Origin: Lentisphaeria bacterium
GTDB taxonomy: Bacteria; Verrucomicrobiota; Lentisphaeria; Victivallales; Victivallaceae
Assembly: GCA_022009855.1 (NCBI GenBank)
Contig: CP091727.1
Coordinates: forward strand, 1,550,001 to 1,614,000
DNA length: 64,000 nucleotides
Direction of reading: 5' to 3'
Shown here: one piece after another, positions 40,082 through 49,357 of the stretch
Numbering within the stretch: the stretch's first letter is position 1
How the letters are laid out: each line of letters opens with the position of its first letter
Translations under genes and position numbers: made by a program
The notes under the pieces: generated by a model
Told to the model about the DNA's origin: nothing
The model's database searches: none
What the model saw: only the letters and a program-made list of their open reading frames with translations

Positions 40082-40813
40082 ATGGGACTGATGATTGAGA
40101 GCAATGCCCGTTTTGTCGGGCGTGAGGAGATTGCGCAGGTGCCGACTCCGATTGGGACGGTCAGTTGGAAACCGGTGCCGCACATGGAGGTGATTGATGC
40201 GGTCGGTGATGTGGTGAACGCGCGCGGCTGGCGAATTCTCGATGAACAGTACGGCTTGGCGCGGGATGGACAGAAGCTCTTTGGAGTTATGCGGATCAAC
40301 CGCAGCAGTTCGCCCGAATGGAGCCGCTGCATCGGCATCCGCAACAGCCATGACCGCAGTTTGTCGGTCGGTCTGACCGCCGGGATTACGGTACTGGTCT
40401 GTTCTAACAACGCCTTTGGCGGTTCAATGGTCATCAAACGCCGCCATACCCGGCAGATTCGGGTGCGCGATCTGGTGATCGATGCCGTGGACGCGCTCGA
40501 AGAAGAGTTCCTGACACTCGAAACCGTGGCTGAAGGGCTGAAGATCGATGAAGTCGGAGATGATGAGGTACGGGCCTCCATCGTCAAGGCCGCCGAGATT
40601 CAGGCGATTCCGAGCTGCGACATCCTGAACGTCTGGAAAGAGTTCAAGGAGCCGAAACACGAGGAGTTCGCCGAGCCGACCCGGTGGAGTTTGTTGAACG
40701 CCTTCACTGAAACCGCCAAGAAGTACAGTCCGGCCCGTGCCGATCTCTGCTACCGGGGATTGACCCGGTTATTCGGACTCGACGGACGGGAAGCCATTCT
40801 CTGGAGGAAATAA
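40082..40813 (+). CDS. DUF932-like phage/plasmid protein
   Basis: The product is 243 residues. It resembles the DUF932/phage-plasmid-like family: VPTPIGTVSWKPVPHMEVID, YGLARDGQKLFGVMRI, GIRNSHDRSLSVGLTAGITV, CSNNAFGG, then helical C-terminus. Start ATG 40082 is 2 bases after the nuclease stop. Members are common beside recombination and anti-restriction genes on mobile elements; their activity is not settled. Confidence 0.8.
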   Translation: MGLMIESNARFVGREEIAQVPTPIGTVSWKPVPHMEVIDAVGDVVNARGWRILDEQYGLARDGQKLFGVMRINRSSSPEWSRCIGIRNSHDRSLSVGLTAGITVLVCSNNAFGGSMVIKRRHTRQIRVRDLVIDAVDALEEEFLTLETVAEGLKIDEVGDDEVRASIVKAAEIQAIPSCDILNVWKEFKEPKHEEFAEPTRWSLLNAFTETAKKYSPARADLCYRGLTRLFGLDGREAILWRK

Positions 40814-40953
40814 AAGGACATTTTTATCGGGAAGAGTGTCAGAATTTTCCCGCTGTATGCCAATTAGTCAGTAAAGAACACTGCGGTCCGACCAAAACAG
40901 ACCCGCTCCCGTCCCGAACACGGTACACTCGGGGCGGTGCCTACCCAGGTACC

Positions 40954-40984
40954 CCGGCGGCAGAGGTCCTGCCGTCGGTTTTTC
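40954..40984 (+). terminator. terminator-like hairpin before the small membrane gene
   Basis: CCGGCGGCAG / CTGCCGTCGG stem (one mismatch), then five or more T residues. It may end the clamp-nuclease operon or attenuate the small gene that follows. Upstream 40815-40953 is GC-rich and structured without a gene. Confidence 0.6.
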
Positions 40985-41012
40985 TTCAACTACACGAAAG
41001 GAAACCCGAACT

Positions 41013-41183
41013 ATGCTGAAAGAAATCCTGACTGCCGCCCTTGCCATCGTCGCCGCATGGCTGTTGATCGCTCTGCTGCCCTCTCTGTTCGAGGTCGGCA
41101 TCGGCCTGATGCTGCTTGCCGGTCTGTTTTGGCTGGTTTCCGCCATCAGTGCCGGTTTCAAGCCCTGTTATCGCGAGGCTTGA
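41013..41183 (+). CDS. small hydrophobic membrane protein (56 residues)
   Basis: MLKEILTAALAIVAAWLLIA is followed by LLPSLFEVGIGLMLLAGLFW and a short cytoplasmic tail KPCYREA. Two predicted membrane helices. A purine-rich GAAAGGAAA precedes the ATG. It is boxed by two hairpin terminators. Size and hydrophobicity would fit a holin-like or toxin-like peptide, but there is no direct support. Confidence 0.6.
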   Translation: MLKEILTAALAIVAAWLLIALLPSLFEVGIGLMLLAGLFWLVSAISAGFKPCYREA

Positions 41184-41190
41184 TCCGGCA

Positions 41191-41224
41191 AGAGGCTCCG
41201 ATTAAAACCGGAGCCTCTTTTTTT
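41191..41224. terminator. strong bidirectional terminator
   Basis: Perfect AGAGGCTCCG / CGGAGCCTCT stem, then seven T residues on the plus strand, and the A-run on the left serves less well for the minus strand. It separates the small membrane gene from the convergent integrase. Confidence 0.85.
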
Positions 41225-41983
41225 AACCCTTAGAATCGTTCTAATACCGGAAGCAATTTGATTTGTTCAGCAACGTCATGATCAGACAGGCAAGGCCAGC
41301 CTAATATTTCAAAAGGATCAGAATTATACTGGAGCAGTGAGAGCACTTCCCGCAGGCGTTTAATATCACTTTTGGCGTAACGTTGCTCTGTTGTGGTCTT
41401 CGAATTGTGACCAAGCAAACGGTTGACTTGAAATGTTTCGACATTCGGTTGATTTTCCAAATAGGTACTGACTGTATGTCGGAAACTGTGAAAACTCTTC
41501 AATGTATCTTTCGTAATGTGTTCCCGATTGAACTTGTTGAAGAAGTTTTCAAAATTCTTTGTGTATCTGGAATGCGGACTCCATGTATAGGAGGGAAACA
41601 ATCGTTCAAGTCCATTTTTATCTGGCTTTCCGCGCAAACTTATTACGTAACCGAGGAAACCATGATTCAAAAGCGCAGGATGAATCGGAACTGCTCTTTT
41701 AGAATAAGCGTTCTTTACACGTTGCGTTGGATGAGAACCGGGAAGTTTGAAGTATGGAATTCCATCCGTCTGCACAATATCATCAAGAAACAGTTGACAA
41801 ATCTCATTCAGGCGCATGCCGGAAAACATCGCAATAAGAATAGTCCAGGTTCGTTCCAGTTGTTTATAGTCGTTAACATCTTGAAGCTCTTTTAACTGGC
41901 GAAAGATTCGCTCTATATCGCTCTGAGAGTATGGATAGCGTTTTTCATCAGGTGCAACTGGATCTTCGATTTTTAATTCAGAA

Positions 41984-42935
41984 CTTATCAACTAATAATA
42001 TCATAACGGAGGATAAATTGCCATAATTTTATTCATCGTTATCATCATAGCTGCCAAGTACAGCAAGGCATTGTATGCGCAGGCGGTTTTTTCGTATCTG
42101 ACATGAATTTTTCTGAATCGGTTGAGCCACGAATGTGCAACCTCGACAATCCATCGTTTAGGACGAAATCCATGCAGTTCAATTGCCTTCTTTTCTTCTC
42201 CGCGAGGTCGAATATGCGGCACCATGCCATGTCTTGACGCAACATCCGCTTTTCCGACATATCCGGCATCCAAGCAAACATTTTGAGTAATGTGTTCATA
42301 ATGCTCAAAATCCAGGGGCTTCATACGCTCCTTGAGTAATTCATCAAGAACGGCTGCATCATGCCTGTTGGCTCCGGTTACGACGATCGACAACGGGATG
42401 CCAACTGCGTCTACGAGTAGATTTTTTTTGCTTCCTTGCTTACCCCGGTCTGTTGGATTTGCTCCGGCAAGTTCTTGCGCCAATGGCGCTTTTCCATGAG
42501 AACCATCCGCCGACTGCCATTCCCATGCAATCCCTTCCATCTCGTCATACTCCATAAGACCAGCGTGCCAAAGCTTTTGAAAAAATCCAGCTCGTGACCA
42601 TTGCATAAATTTTTTATGTACCGCTTGTGATGTGATATTTTCAAATTCCTTGCGCGGCAATGCATTCCAAATAATTCCCGTGCGGAGAACATAAACGATA
42701 GCCGAAAAATACAATCGGTTTCCATAGCGAGATTTTCTCCCTCCTCCCGGTTTTCGGCGATAATTTACCCCGGGGCAACGTAAATCATTCGGAATATATG
42801 TTTCAACTTTTGCCCAAAATTCATCCGTTATTTCCCATGTTCTCAGCCTTGTCGTTGCCATGTTTACCTCCATTGTTTTTGCGTGAAGATAATATAGCAC
42901 AAGGAGCTATTAAAATCAATTTATTAGTTGATAAG
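41984..42935. mobile_element. IS5-type insertion sequence (952 bp)
   Basis: Perfect 15-bp terminal inverted repeats CTTATCAACTAATAA (41984-41998) and TTATTAGTTGATAAG (42921-42935). No clear target duplication; exact removal restores the integrase frame. Confidence 0.92.
42001..42861 (-). CDS. IS5-family transposase
   Basis: The product is 286 residues, intact. Start ATG 42861 (MATTRLRTWEITDEFW) follows GGAGG. IS5 signatures: WKVEPYIP-like N-terminus, AVHKKFMQWSRAGFFQKLW, WQSADGSHGKAP, GKQGSKKNLLVDAVGIPLSI with the first acidic block, LDAGYVGKADV with the second, and RWIVEVAHSWLNRFRKIHVRYEK carrying the final Glu. Inserted in the integrase in the same orientation. Confidence 0.93.
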   Translation of the reverse strand: MATTRLRTWEITDEFWAKVETYIPNDLRCPGVNYRRKPGGGRKSRYGNRLYFSAIVYVLRTGIIWNALPRKEFENITSQAVHKKFMQWSRAGFFQKLWHAGLMEYDEMEGIAWEWQSADGSHGKAPLAQELAGANPTDRGKQGSKKNLLVDAVGIPLSIVVTGANRHDAAVLDELLKERMKPLDFEHYEHITQNVCLDAGYVGKADVASRHGMVPHIRPRGEEKKAIELHGFRPKRWIVEVAHSWLNRFRKIHVRYEKTACAYNALLYLAAMMITMNKIMAIYPPL

Positions 42936-43968
42936 CTCTCAATAACTGGATTTTTTCTGGAGAATCTCTTTATAGGAAACGCACCATTTGAAGAAAGAGG
43001 AGAAATCAAACAGATATTCATTGACTGTTGCAATACTAATCTTTTTTCTGTATCCAACTTGATTGCCTGTTGAAGTGATAGGTTACGGTAACGAGAGTCC
43101 GTATTACGCCGGACGGGCAGACGGCGAATAACATTTTCCCGCATTTCATACATCCGGTCCCGTGTAATAGTGTGGAGCGGACACTCATTCCCAAAGTATT
43201 CGCAAAGCAAATTGAGACTGGTACGACAATTATTTTCGGTGTTAGCTGTCCATTTGCCGCTGCTCTTCTTGTAGGCGATATATTCTTCGGTCATCTCCTT
43301 CAGAAGATAGATTGGAGCAGGTTTTTCCGGTTTGATATCCATTTGTGAGGAAGATTCCGGAGTTACAAGACTACCAAATCCTCGTTGTTGATCGAATTCC
43401 GTATCATAGTTGCCGTTAAGATGCTCTATTCCGATTTTGTCGATTTTGATCCGCATTGTATAGTATTCTTTGCCGAGTTGATGCAGTGCGAGAATGGAGA
43501 TGTCATCCAGACTTCGGTTGAAATTACGTTGCGCCGTAAGCTGAAGTTGATCGGCGGCGTAGGAATCATCTTTGCGAACGAGAAATTGACGCATATTGGA
43601 AATATCATCTTCAAAAACTTTTCGATAACTGGCAATATCTGCTGAAGAATCTTTTCCATCAAGCACCATGTCGTCAATTCCGGCTTCCAATACTTCCAGA
43701 TGCAGATGAACCGCTGCTTTGAGTAATTCCTGAAGCTGCTCATAGGTCCAATTAGTTTTCTCTGCCACAGTAAAGAATCCTTTCAGTTGTTCCCGTAGCA
43801 ATTTACAGACTTGCTCTACTTTTTGCAAACTGCGCGAGGGAATCTTCTGGCGAATTTCCCGTTTTTGCCATCTATCAGCCAGTGCTTTGGGCAGACGCAT
43901 CCGAAAATACAGCACCCCTCGTTTCATCATTATACACGTGACCATCGGAATGGGTTCCCTCCTCTGGG

Positions 43969-44005
43969 CATTTGTGACCCCAAATGTGACCCCAAATGTG
44001 ACCCC
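43969..44005. repeat. right arm-type integrase sites
   Basis: CATTTGTGACCCC, then two tandem AAATGTGACCCC units with 12-bp period. The same core (TGTGACCC/TGTGCCCC) is repeated at 15200-15231, so both element ends carry it. Confidence 0.65.
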
Positions 44006-44069
44006 AGATTATGCCGTAGCGGGAAAAAAGACGCATTCTCGCGAGAATGTTTGAGGGGGAAAATAAAAA

Positions 44070-44145
44070 TGGCATCCCCATCGGGATTCGAACCCGAGTT
44101 GCCGGGATGAAAACCCGGTGTCCTAGGCCTCTAGACGATAGGGAC
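44070..44145 (-). tRNA. tRNA-Glu (anticodon UUC)
   Basis: Acceptor stem GTCCCTA / TGGGGAT with G-T and G-U pairs, anticodon stem CCGGG / CCCGG enclosing TTTTCAT, T-arm with GGTTCGAATCC, and encoded CCA (44072-44070). The 3' end is the attachment site of the integrative element. Confidence 0.95.
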
Positions 44146-44374
44146 GCTCGAAACATGCCCTTTAATATAGAAGTGTTTTCGAAAAAATCAAATGAAAATT
44201 GATGAAAAGCCGGGATTTTTTCCGATTTGAAGATGAGAGGTGCGAGTGATAGCCTGAAGTGCGGGAGAGGAGGGCGTGTTCTCTCTCGGGAGCGGGTATT
44301 TTTCCGGGGAAATTATGATAGTACACCTTGAAAAGCGAAAAAAGAGGGGATATATTAAACATATCGCTTTTTTA

Positions 44375-44451
44375 GGGCGGTTAGCTCAGCTGGCTAGAGC
44401 GCTGCTTTCACACGGCAGAGGTCATGAGTTCGAGTCTCGTACCGCCCACCA
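44375..44451 (+). tRNA. tRNA-Val (anticodon CAC)
   Basis: Acceptor GGGCGGT / ACCGCCC, D-arm TAGCTCAGCTGGCTAGAGC, anticodon loop TTCACAC, T-arm GAGTTCGAGTCTC, encoded CCA. It follows tRNA-Glu on the opposite strand. Confidence 0.95.
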
Positions 44452-44466
44452 TTTTCAAAATTCTCC

Positions 44467-44494
44467 ACTGACCGGTCTTCTGGTCGGTTTTTTC
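44467..44494 (+). terminator. rho-independent terminator of tRNA-Val
   Basis: ACTGACC / GGTCGGT stem with an 8-base loop and six T residues, 16 bases after the CCA end. Confidence 0.8.
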
Positions 44495-45066
44495 GTTTTG
44501 GGGGTAAATTTGAGCTCAACTCGCGTTTTGCCCGAAAGCGGAGAATCTCCACTTTTCTCTTATGAAGGTGTGTTTCAGACCTTCTCCCGGTAAATTCTCC
44601 GGGGGAGTAAAAGACCGGTCTTTTGGTCCGGAGAGCATTTTTGGGAGGAAACACACGTCGAGAAGCTCGACCTTTGATCGTCAATTTTTCTCTGCTATAC
44701 ATTCAATTTGTAATCTTTTATTAAGGTAACATGTTTGTAATCAGATAATAATGCAAGAATAAACTTGCAGAGGACATGTGTTCAAAAAATCAAGAGGTCG
44801 ACCCCTTATTCGCGCAATTCATAACAAAAGACTTTTTGATTCAGAGAATTTTTCGAGTTTTGCGAAATTCGCTTTTTCAGAACAAACGACCTGAAGGCAA
44901 CATTCGGACAACGTCAATCCTGTCGACCAATATTCAACTTTTATGCTATTCTAATTCCGGTCAGCAATCAAAAAATAGAAATTCCCCCTATTGTAAACCA
45001 ATCATTTATGGTATATATTCACCGTATCAGTTTGCTATAAGACATGAAATACAGGAGGAGAAAATC
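44495..45066. other. intergenic region before rdgC
   Basis: About 570 bases. A second GACCGGTC-type hairpin lies near 44612-44630. The rest is AT-rich leader with no supported gene; the open frame before 45067 has no family pattern. Confidence 0.5.
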
Positions 45067-46167
45067 ATGCCTTTTGAAATTGGGACTTTTTCCGTTACGT
45101 TATTTGCACTCCCGCAGGATTTGCCGGAGAACTATATAGATTTGCTGAACGCCAATCGCGCAGGCAGTTTGGAACTGGTCAAGGATGAGCCTGAGATTGG
45201 CTGGGCATCGGGACGTTGTCTGCTGGATTCCCAAATAGAACAGAGCACCGTGCTTTGGAACAATCTGATTTACATCAGTCTGCGCAAAGCGGAGCGCAAG
45301 ATTCCGTCTTCCATGCTCAAGGCATGGTGCCAGCAGGAGGAACAGGCTTGGATGCGTGCCAATGGACGAACCAACGTACCGTCTAAGCAGAAAAAACAAA
45401 TCAAGGAGGAGGTGATTGAAAAGAACCTGATGTCGATTCCTCCAACGCTCTCCTCCATCCCGGCGGTCATTGACACGGCAAATCGCATGCTCTATCTTGG
45501 TGCGTCCTCCTCCGCGCAAATCGACCTTTTTGTTGAATATTTTGTCAAAACATTCCACTTCGAACCGATACAGATCAATCCCGAGTATTACAGTGAAAGT
45601 GAGTTTGGGAAACATGCCGATGAGCTGCCTGTCATTGAGTTTTCCACCAGAGCGGATGGAGAAACTGTTCCCGGACGTGATTTCCTGACATGGTTGTGGT
45701 ATTTTTCCGAACAGGAGACCGGGGGGTATGCTGGAGATTCCGGAAGTAGGAGAATGTACATTCACGATTGAGGGTCCGTTGACATTTGCGTTGGCGGGCG
45801 AAGCCGATGGAGCAGCGGAGAACACTCTCAAAAACGGGCACAGTCCCTTACGGGCGGCCGAAGCAAAAGCTGCTCTTTCTGTGGGCAAAAAGCTCAAGAA
45901 GGCGAAATTCTATCTGGAGCACGAGGAAAAGGTCTGGCAGGGAACATTTGATGCGGACACTTTTTCCTTTGGGGGGGATGAAGCTGCCGGAAGGCGAAGA
46001 AATGGAACCGGACGACCGTCTGGAGGAACGCATTGAGTTCATGAATACATTTCGACTGGCGCTTGTGGCATTTTTTCAAGAAGTTCGTCGAAACGCTTCT
46101 TTCTTCAGAGTGGGAATCTGAAGAACAGAAAATCCGTGAATGGGTCGTGGAACGGGATGAGAGGTAA
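45067..46167 (+). CDS. rdgC: recombination-associated protein RdgC
   Basis: The reconstructed product is about 366 residues, slightly longer than typical RdgC. It starts MPFEIGTFSVTLFALPQDLP after AGGAGGAG and contains ALSSMLKAWCQQEEQAW-like helices, LSSIPAVIDTANRMLYLGAS, PGRDFLTWLWYFSEQETGG and, after a shift, FTIEGPLTFALAGEADGA, all in the order of the RdgC family. Breaks lie near 45740, 45975 and 46072; the end reads KKFVETLLSSEWESEEQKIRE. RdgC forms a ring on duplex DNA and limits RecA loading. First gene of a plus-strand operon whose other members are nuclease and regulators. Confidence 0.8.
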
Positions 46168-46268
46168 CTCAGCCTCAAGTATAAAAAGGGTCTCTTTACC
46201 AGAATTTATGGGGATAATACGTTCAGGTTGAGCGTAACTTACAAGAACTGGATAATGAGTGATTTATT

Positions 46269-47190
46269 ATGCCACAGCATATAACCGTTGTAAATTATGA
46301 CCCGGAATGGCCGTCAAAATATGTACGAGAGCGGGACTATATTACCGAAATACTGAAAGATAATTGTATTTCTATCTACCATATTGGAAGTACATCCGTT
46401 CCGGGACTGGCCGCCAAACCCATTATCGATATTATGGTAGTCGTCAGGAGCCTGGAGAGGGTAGATACGGTTGCAGAAAAGCTTTCAAACATAGGTTATG
46501 AATATCTCGGTGAATTTGGGATAGTGGGTAGGCGTTATCTTCGCAAAGGCGGTGATGAGCGGACCCATCAAATTCATATTTTTCAAGCAGACGACTGGAA
46601 CAATATCGGACGGCATCTTGCGTTCCGTGATTATATGCGTACCCATGAAAGAGAGCGGAACCAATACACAAAAATCAAGAAAGACCTTGCACAAAAGTTT
46701 CCTTATGATATAGATGGATATTGTGATGGGAAAGAAAATTTTGTTCGTGAGATGGAAAACTATGCGCTTGCCCAATACGACGGGATATGGGATAAACTGT
46801 ATATTGCCGCAAGGAAAGTACAGAACGAGAGGAAGCTCTCTCCTCTGATAGAAGTTGGAAGCGTCTCGGCAGCAATTCTTTCTGCAAAAGGAAATATCTA
46901 TACGGGGGTTTGCATTGATACGGCTTGTTCATTGGGGATGTGTGCGGAAAGAAATGCGATTGCAAATATGATAACAAACGAAGAAAGCCAAATCGTAAAA
47001 ATAGTCGCTGTCATGCCACATGGAAAAGCAGGTATGCCGTGTGGAGCTTGCCGGGGAATTTATGATGCAGTTGAATAAAACAGCAGGCGAAATAGAAATT
47101 TTGTGCGACTATGAAACGAAAAAGGTGATACACCTGAAATCTTTAACCCCCGAATGGTGGAGCACCGACCCAATGGAAATGAGGGAATGA
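46269..47190 (+). CDS. GrpB-domain/cytidine deaminase-like fusion
   Basis: Reconstructed product about 306 residues. Residues 1-170 are a GrpB/UPF0157 nucleotidyltransferase-like domain: ITVVNYDPEWPSKYVRER, YHIGSTSVPGLAAKPIIDIM, FRDYMRTHERERNQY. Residues 175-306 are a cytidine/blasticidin deaminase-like domain with zinc motifs CAERNAI and PCGACR. One extra G near 47053 breaks the end; corrected it reads CREFMMQLNKTAGEIEILCD to PMEMRE. Deaminases of this kind act on free nucleosides or nucleoside antibiotics. GrpB domains are often fused to other enzymes. Role here unknown; possible resistance or nucleotide-modification gene. Confidence 0.8.
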
Positions 47191-47247
47191 GGGAATTTTT
47201 CATGGAATATAGAGTAATTGACAGAAACCACTGGAAACGAAAAGAAT

Positions 47248-47820
47248 ATGGAAGACGAAAAATTGAAGATACTTGCGGCATTCGACCTGGAAACCACGGG
47301 GCTTGACCCGGCTGTTCATGATATTATTGAAATAGCCATTGTCCCTCTGAATCCAGATTTCAAACGGTCGGAACTGCCGGAATTCACAGCCCGGATAAAA
47401 GCCGTCCATCCAGAGAATGCCGATCCTGAATCCTTGAAAATCAGCGGGCTCAACCCGCTTGAGGGCGAAGACATCCAAAAGGTTGCCACGGATATAATCA
47501 TGTGGATGGCGGATAATCATATTGAACGTATAGAGGCGGTGGGACATAATCTCAGGTTTGACCTGGATTTCTTCCAGATAAAGTTTCCATCGCTTTCTCG
47601 CATATTTTCCAGATATTGTCACGACAGTATGCAACTTGCCATTGTCATCAATGATATTTCCTTACTGCAAACAAGGAAGAAACTTTTTCCGAGCGTCAGT
47701 TTGCGGAACCTGAAACTTCAGCTTGGGCTGGATGAGCCGGTTCAGCACCGGGCCATGGATGACGCGCTTGACGCGGCGGAACTTTATCGTCGTCTGCAGA
47801 CAAAGCTGATCATCAACTGA
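47248..47820 (+). CDS. DnaQ-like 3'-5' exonuclease (DEDDh)
   Basis: The product is 190 residues, intact. Exo I motif ILAAFDLETTGLDP, Exo II VGHNLRFDLDFFQIKF, Exo III HRAMDDALDAAELYRRL with the histidine of the DEDDh group. The size fits a stand-alone exonuclease domain such as DNA polymerase III epsilon or RNase T-like enzymes. Encoded between the deaminase fusion and a two-HTH regulator. It may trim DNA ends along with RdgC. Confidence 0.9.
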   Translation: MEDEKLKILAAFDLETTGLDPAVHDIIEIAIVPLNPDFKRSELPEFTARIKAVHPENADPESLKISGLNPLEGEDIQKVATDIIMWMADNHIERIEAVGHNLRFDLDFFQIKFPSLSRIFSRYCHDSMQLAIVINDISLLQTRKKLFPSVSLRNLKLQLGLDEPVQHRAMDDALDAAELYRRLQTKLIIN

Positions 47821-47834
47821 CAGGAGCGATTTTT

Positions 47835-48966
47835 ATGCCGAACATTCAAAAAATCTTGAACGAAGAAATCCGCCGTTTGGCTCGCAGAGAAATCAGGAAC
47901 GAGCTTGTAAATCTGAAGGAGCAGCTTGCGTTGATGCGAAAAACCATTACGGAACAAAACCGCAGAATCAAGGCGTTGGAGGACGTGGTTCCCGCGCCTG
48001 CGAAGCCGGTGCGGTCACCCGTAAATCCTTCGACTGCAGCAAAGCCGGTACGTGTTACGGCAGGTCGGATCAAAAAGCTGCGAATGGAGCTTTGCCTTTC
48101 CCAAAGGAAATTTGCCATTTTGCTGGGCGTCAACCCTAACTCGGTTTACTATTGGGAGTCCGGAAAAATCGAGCCGAAAGAGACCCAGAAACGCAAAATT
48201 GCGGCAATCCGTGATGCAGGGAAACGCGAGTTGGCGAAATTGATGGCGGAAAAGAATATTGTGATAAAATTGAAAGCTCCGGGAAAGCCGGGAGAAACAG
48301 TAAATGAGCAAAAGAGCAAAGCGGAAAAGCGAAAAGCCAAACTCAGGGCGAGAAAACAGCAGATCGCCCTCAGTGAACAGAGTCTTTCCACACGTCTTTC
48401 CTGTGCGTTGGAGAAACTATGCGAACCGGTCATGCCGGAATACATAGACGATTCCAACGGACCGGATCTTGTTGGTCGTCGGATTGTCTGGCGGATGGGA
48501 CAGATTGCCTGGAACATCGTGGTTACCGGGCGCAGAGAGTCTATATCGGAGGCGTTTCAGCGCACTCAGTTGGATGTGGAACAGCAAAAAACTGTTCAAA
48601 ATGAGATCATCGGTTTGGCCAAACGAAAATATGCCGAATTTCCGAACCTGCGTACTGCCATCCGGGATTTTTTCTGTATTGCTTGTCGGCGGTGTTCCCC
48701 ACATCAAAGCACGTCCGGGCGATACATTTCCGGAAATACCGTTTCCCGAGTTTGGCGAGCCTGAAAGCGAGCCTGAGACGGGTTCAGATGTCACGCCGGA
48801 TATCGTTCGTACTCTGCGCAAAAGGATGAAATTGACGCAGATTCAGTTTGGTGAGATCTTTGGCATATCTTCGAAAAAGGTCTCCGCATGGGAACATGAC
48901 AAGGCGGCACCTTCCGAGGAACAAAAGCAAAAAATCCAATCTTTACTGAAAGAAAACAATGGGTAA
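47835..48966 (+). CDS. protein with two XRE-type helix-turn-helix domains
   Basis: About 377 residues. An N-terminal coiled coil (LARREIRNELVNLKEQLALM) is followed by HTH 1 (IKKLRMELCLSQRKFAILLG then VNPNSVYYWESGKIEP). A basic middle segment (KSKAEKRKAKLRARKQQ) leads to a helical domain GPDLVGRRIVWRMGQIAWNI, and after a shift near 48672 to HTH 2 (IVRTLRKRMKLTQIQFGEIF then GISSKKVSAWEHDKAAPSEE). An ATG at 48304 could start a separate second protein. Likely DNA-binding regulator of the rdgC operon; both HTHs have the same W-E-x-G/D-K-x-x-P signature. Confidence 0.7.
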
Positions 48967-49357
48967 GAGCAGAAGCCATGATAATATACCGCGTCGCAAA
49001 CGCATGACACGGGAACAACGGCTGCAGTCGGCCAAATCAACAGACTTTCTCTCAAAGCATATGGCGAAAGACATGGTCAGGCATTATGCTCGCTGGTATG
49101 GCGTAGATCTGCTGTGCGCGATCGCTGAATTGCGTCAACTGGGACTCGAAGTATCTCCTGAACGGGAAAAAGCTGTCAAAACCACTCTACGGAATCGCCT
49201 GGAACAGAAACGGAAAAGTCAGGAAGAATCATTCAGTGCGGATATCTCATGTGATTCCGATGAAACATTTGCATTCATTGCCGGGTACACGTCTGGAGGA
49301 GCGCCATATGGGGTTACGTGGGGTGAAATGGAAGATGCTGATGGAGAAGTGAAATAA
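48959..49357 (+). CDS. hypothetical protein in the rdgC operon
   Basis: The product is 132 residues; ATG 48959 overlaps the previous stop by 8 bases. It begins with a basic tail (MGKSRSHDNIPRRKRMTREQ), followed by helices (MVRHYARWYGVDLLCAIAEL, LEVSPEREKAVKTTLRNRLE) and an acidic, Gly-rich end FAFIAGYTSGGAPYGVTWGE. No family recognised. Coupling to both neighbours suggests a shared complex or regulation. Confidence 0.7.
   Translation: MGKSRSHDNIPRRKRMTREQRLQSAKSTDFLSKHMAKDMVRHYARWYGVDLLCAIAELRQLGLEVSPEREKAVKTTLRNRLEQKRKSQEESFSADISCDSDETFAFIAGYTSGGAPYGVTWGEMEDADGEVK

Larger units (their letters stand above)
41230..43945 (-). pseudogene. tyrosine-family site-specific integrase, split by an IS5-type element
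   Basis: N-terminal part (43945-42936): MKRGVLYFRMRLPKALADRW, a core-binding domain YLLKEMTEEYIAYKKSSGKW, and ITRDRMYEMRENVIRR. C-terminal catalytic part (41983-41230): AMFSGMRLNEICQL (Arg I), SFHSFRHTVSTYL (His-x-x-Arg), LLGHNSKTTTEQRYAK (His/Trp and nucleophile Tyr). Removing the IS joins PVIES to SELKIEDPVAPD in frame. Two extra A-run shifts near 43025 and 42955 surround a correct KKISIATVNEYLFDFSSFFKW. Total about 585 residues. It lies next to the tRNA-Glu attachment site and would integrate and excise the element; now probably inactive. Confidence 0.9.
15102..44069. mobile_element. 29-kb integrative element in tRNA-Glu(UUC)
   Basis: The left border is a degenerate copy of the tRNA-Glu 3' end (15102-15127, 22 of 26 bases match) and the right border is the intact tRNA 3' end. 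A tyrosine integrase lies directly inside the right border, and tandem arm-type repeats are found inside both borders. Content: Xis-like HTH, AEP primase-ATPase, second ATPase, clamp-like protein, RecB-like nuclease, DUF932-like protein, and a carbohydrate-degradation locus. The dispersed chromosomal repeats are absent within it. Confidence 0.75.

Noticed and set aside
40860..40984. Structured GC-rich region considered as a riboswitch or small RNA
   Set aside because: Only a terminator hairpin is supported; no conserved riboswitch core could be recognised by eye.
44776..45066. N-terminal extension of RdgC from an upstream ATG
   Set aside because: RdgC proteins start at MPFEIGTF; the ATG at 45067 has a strong ribosome-binding site and the upstream codons show no pattern.
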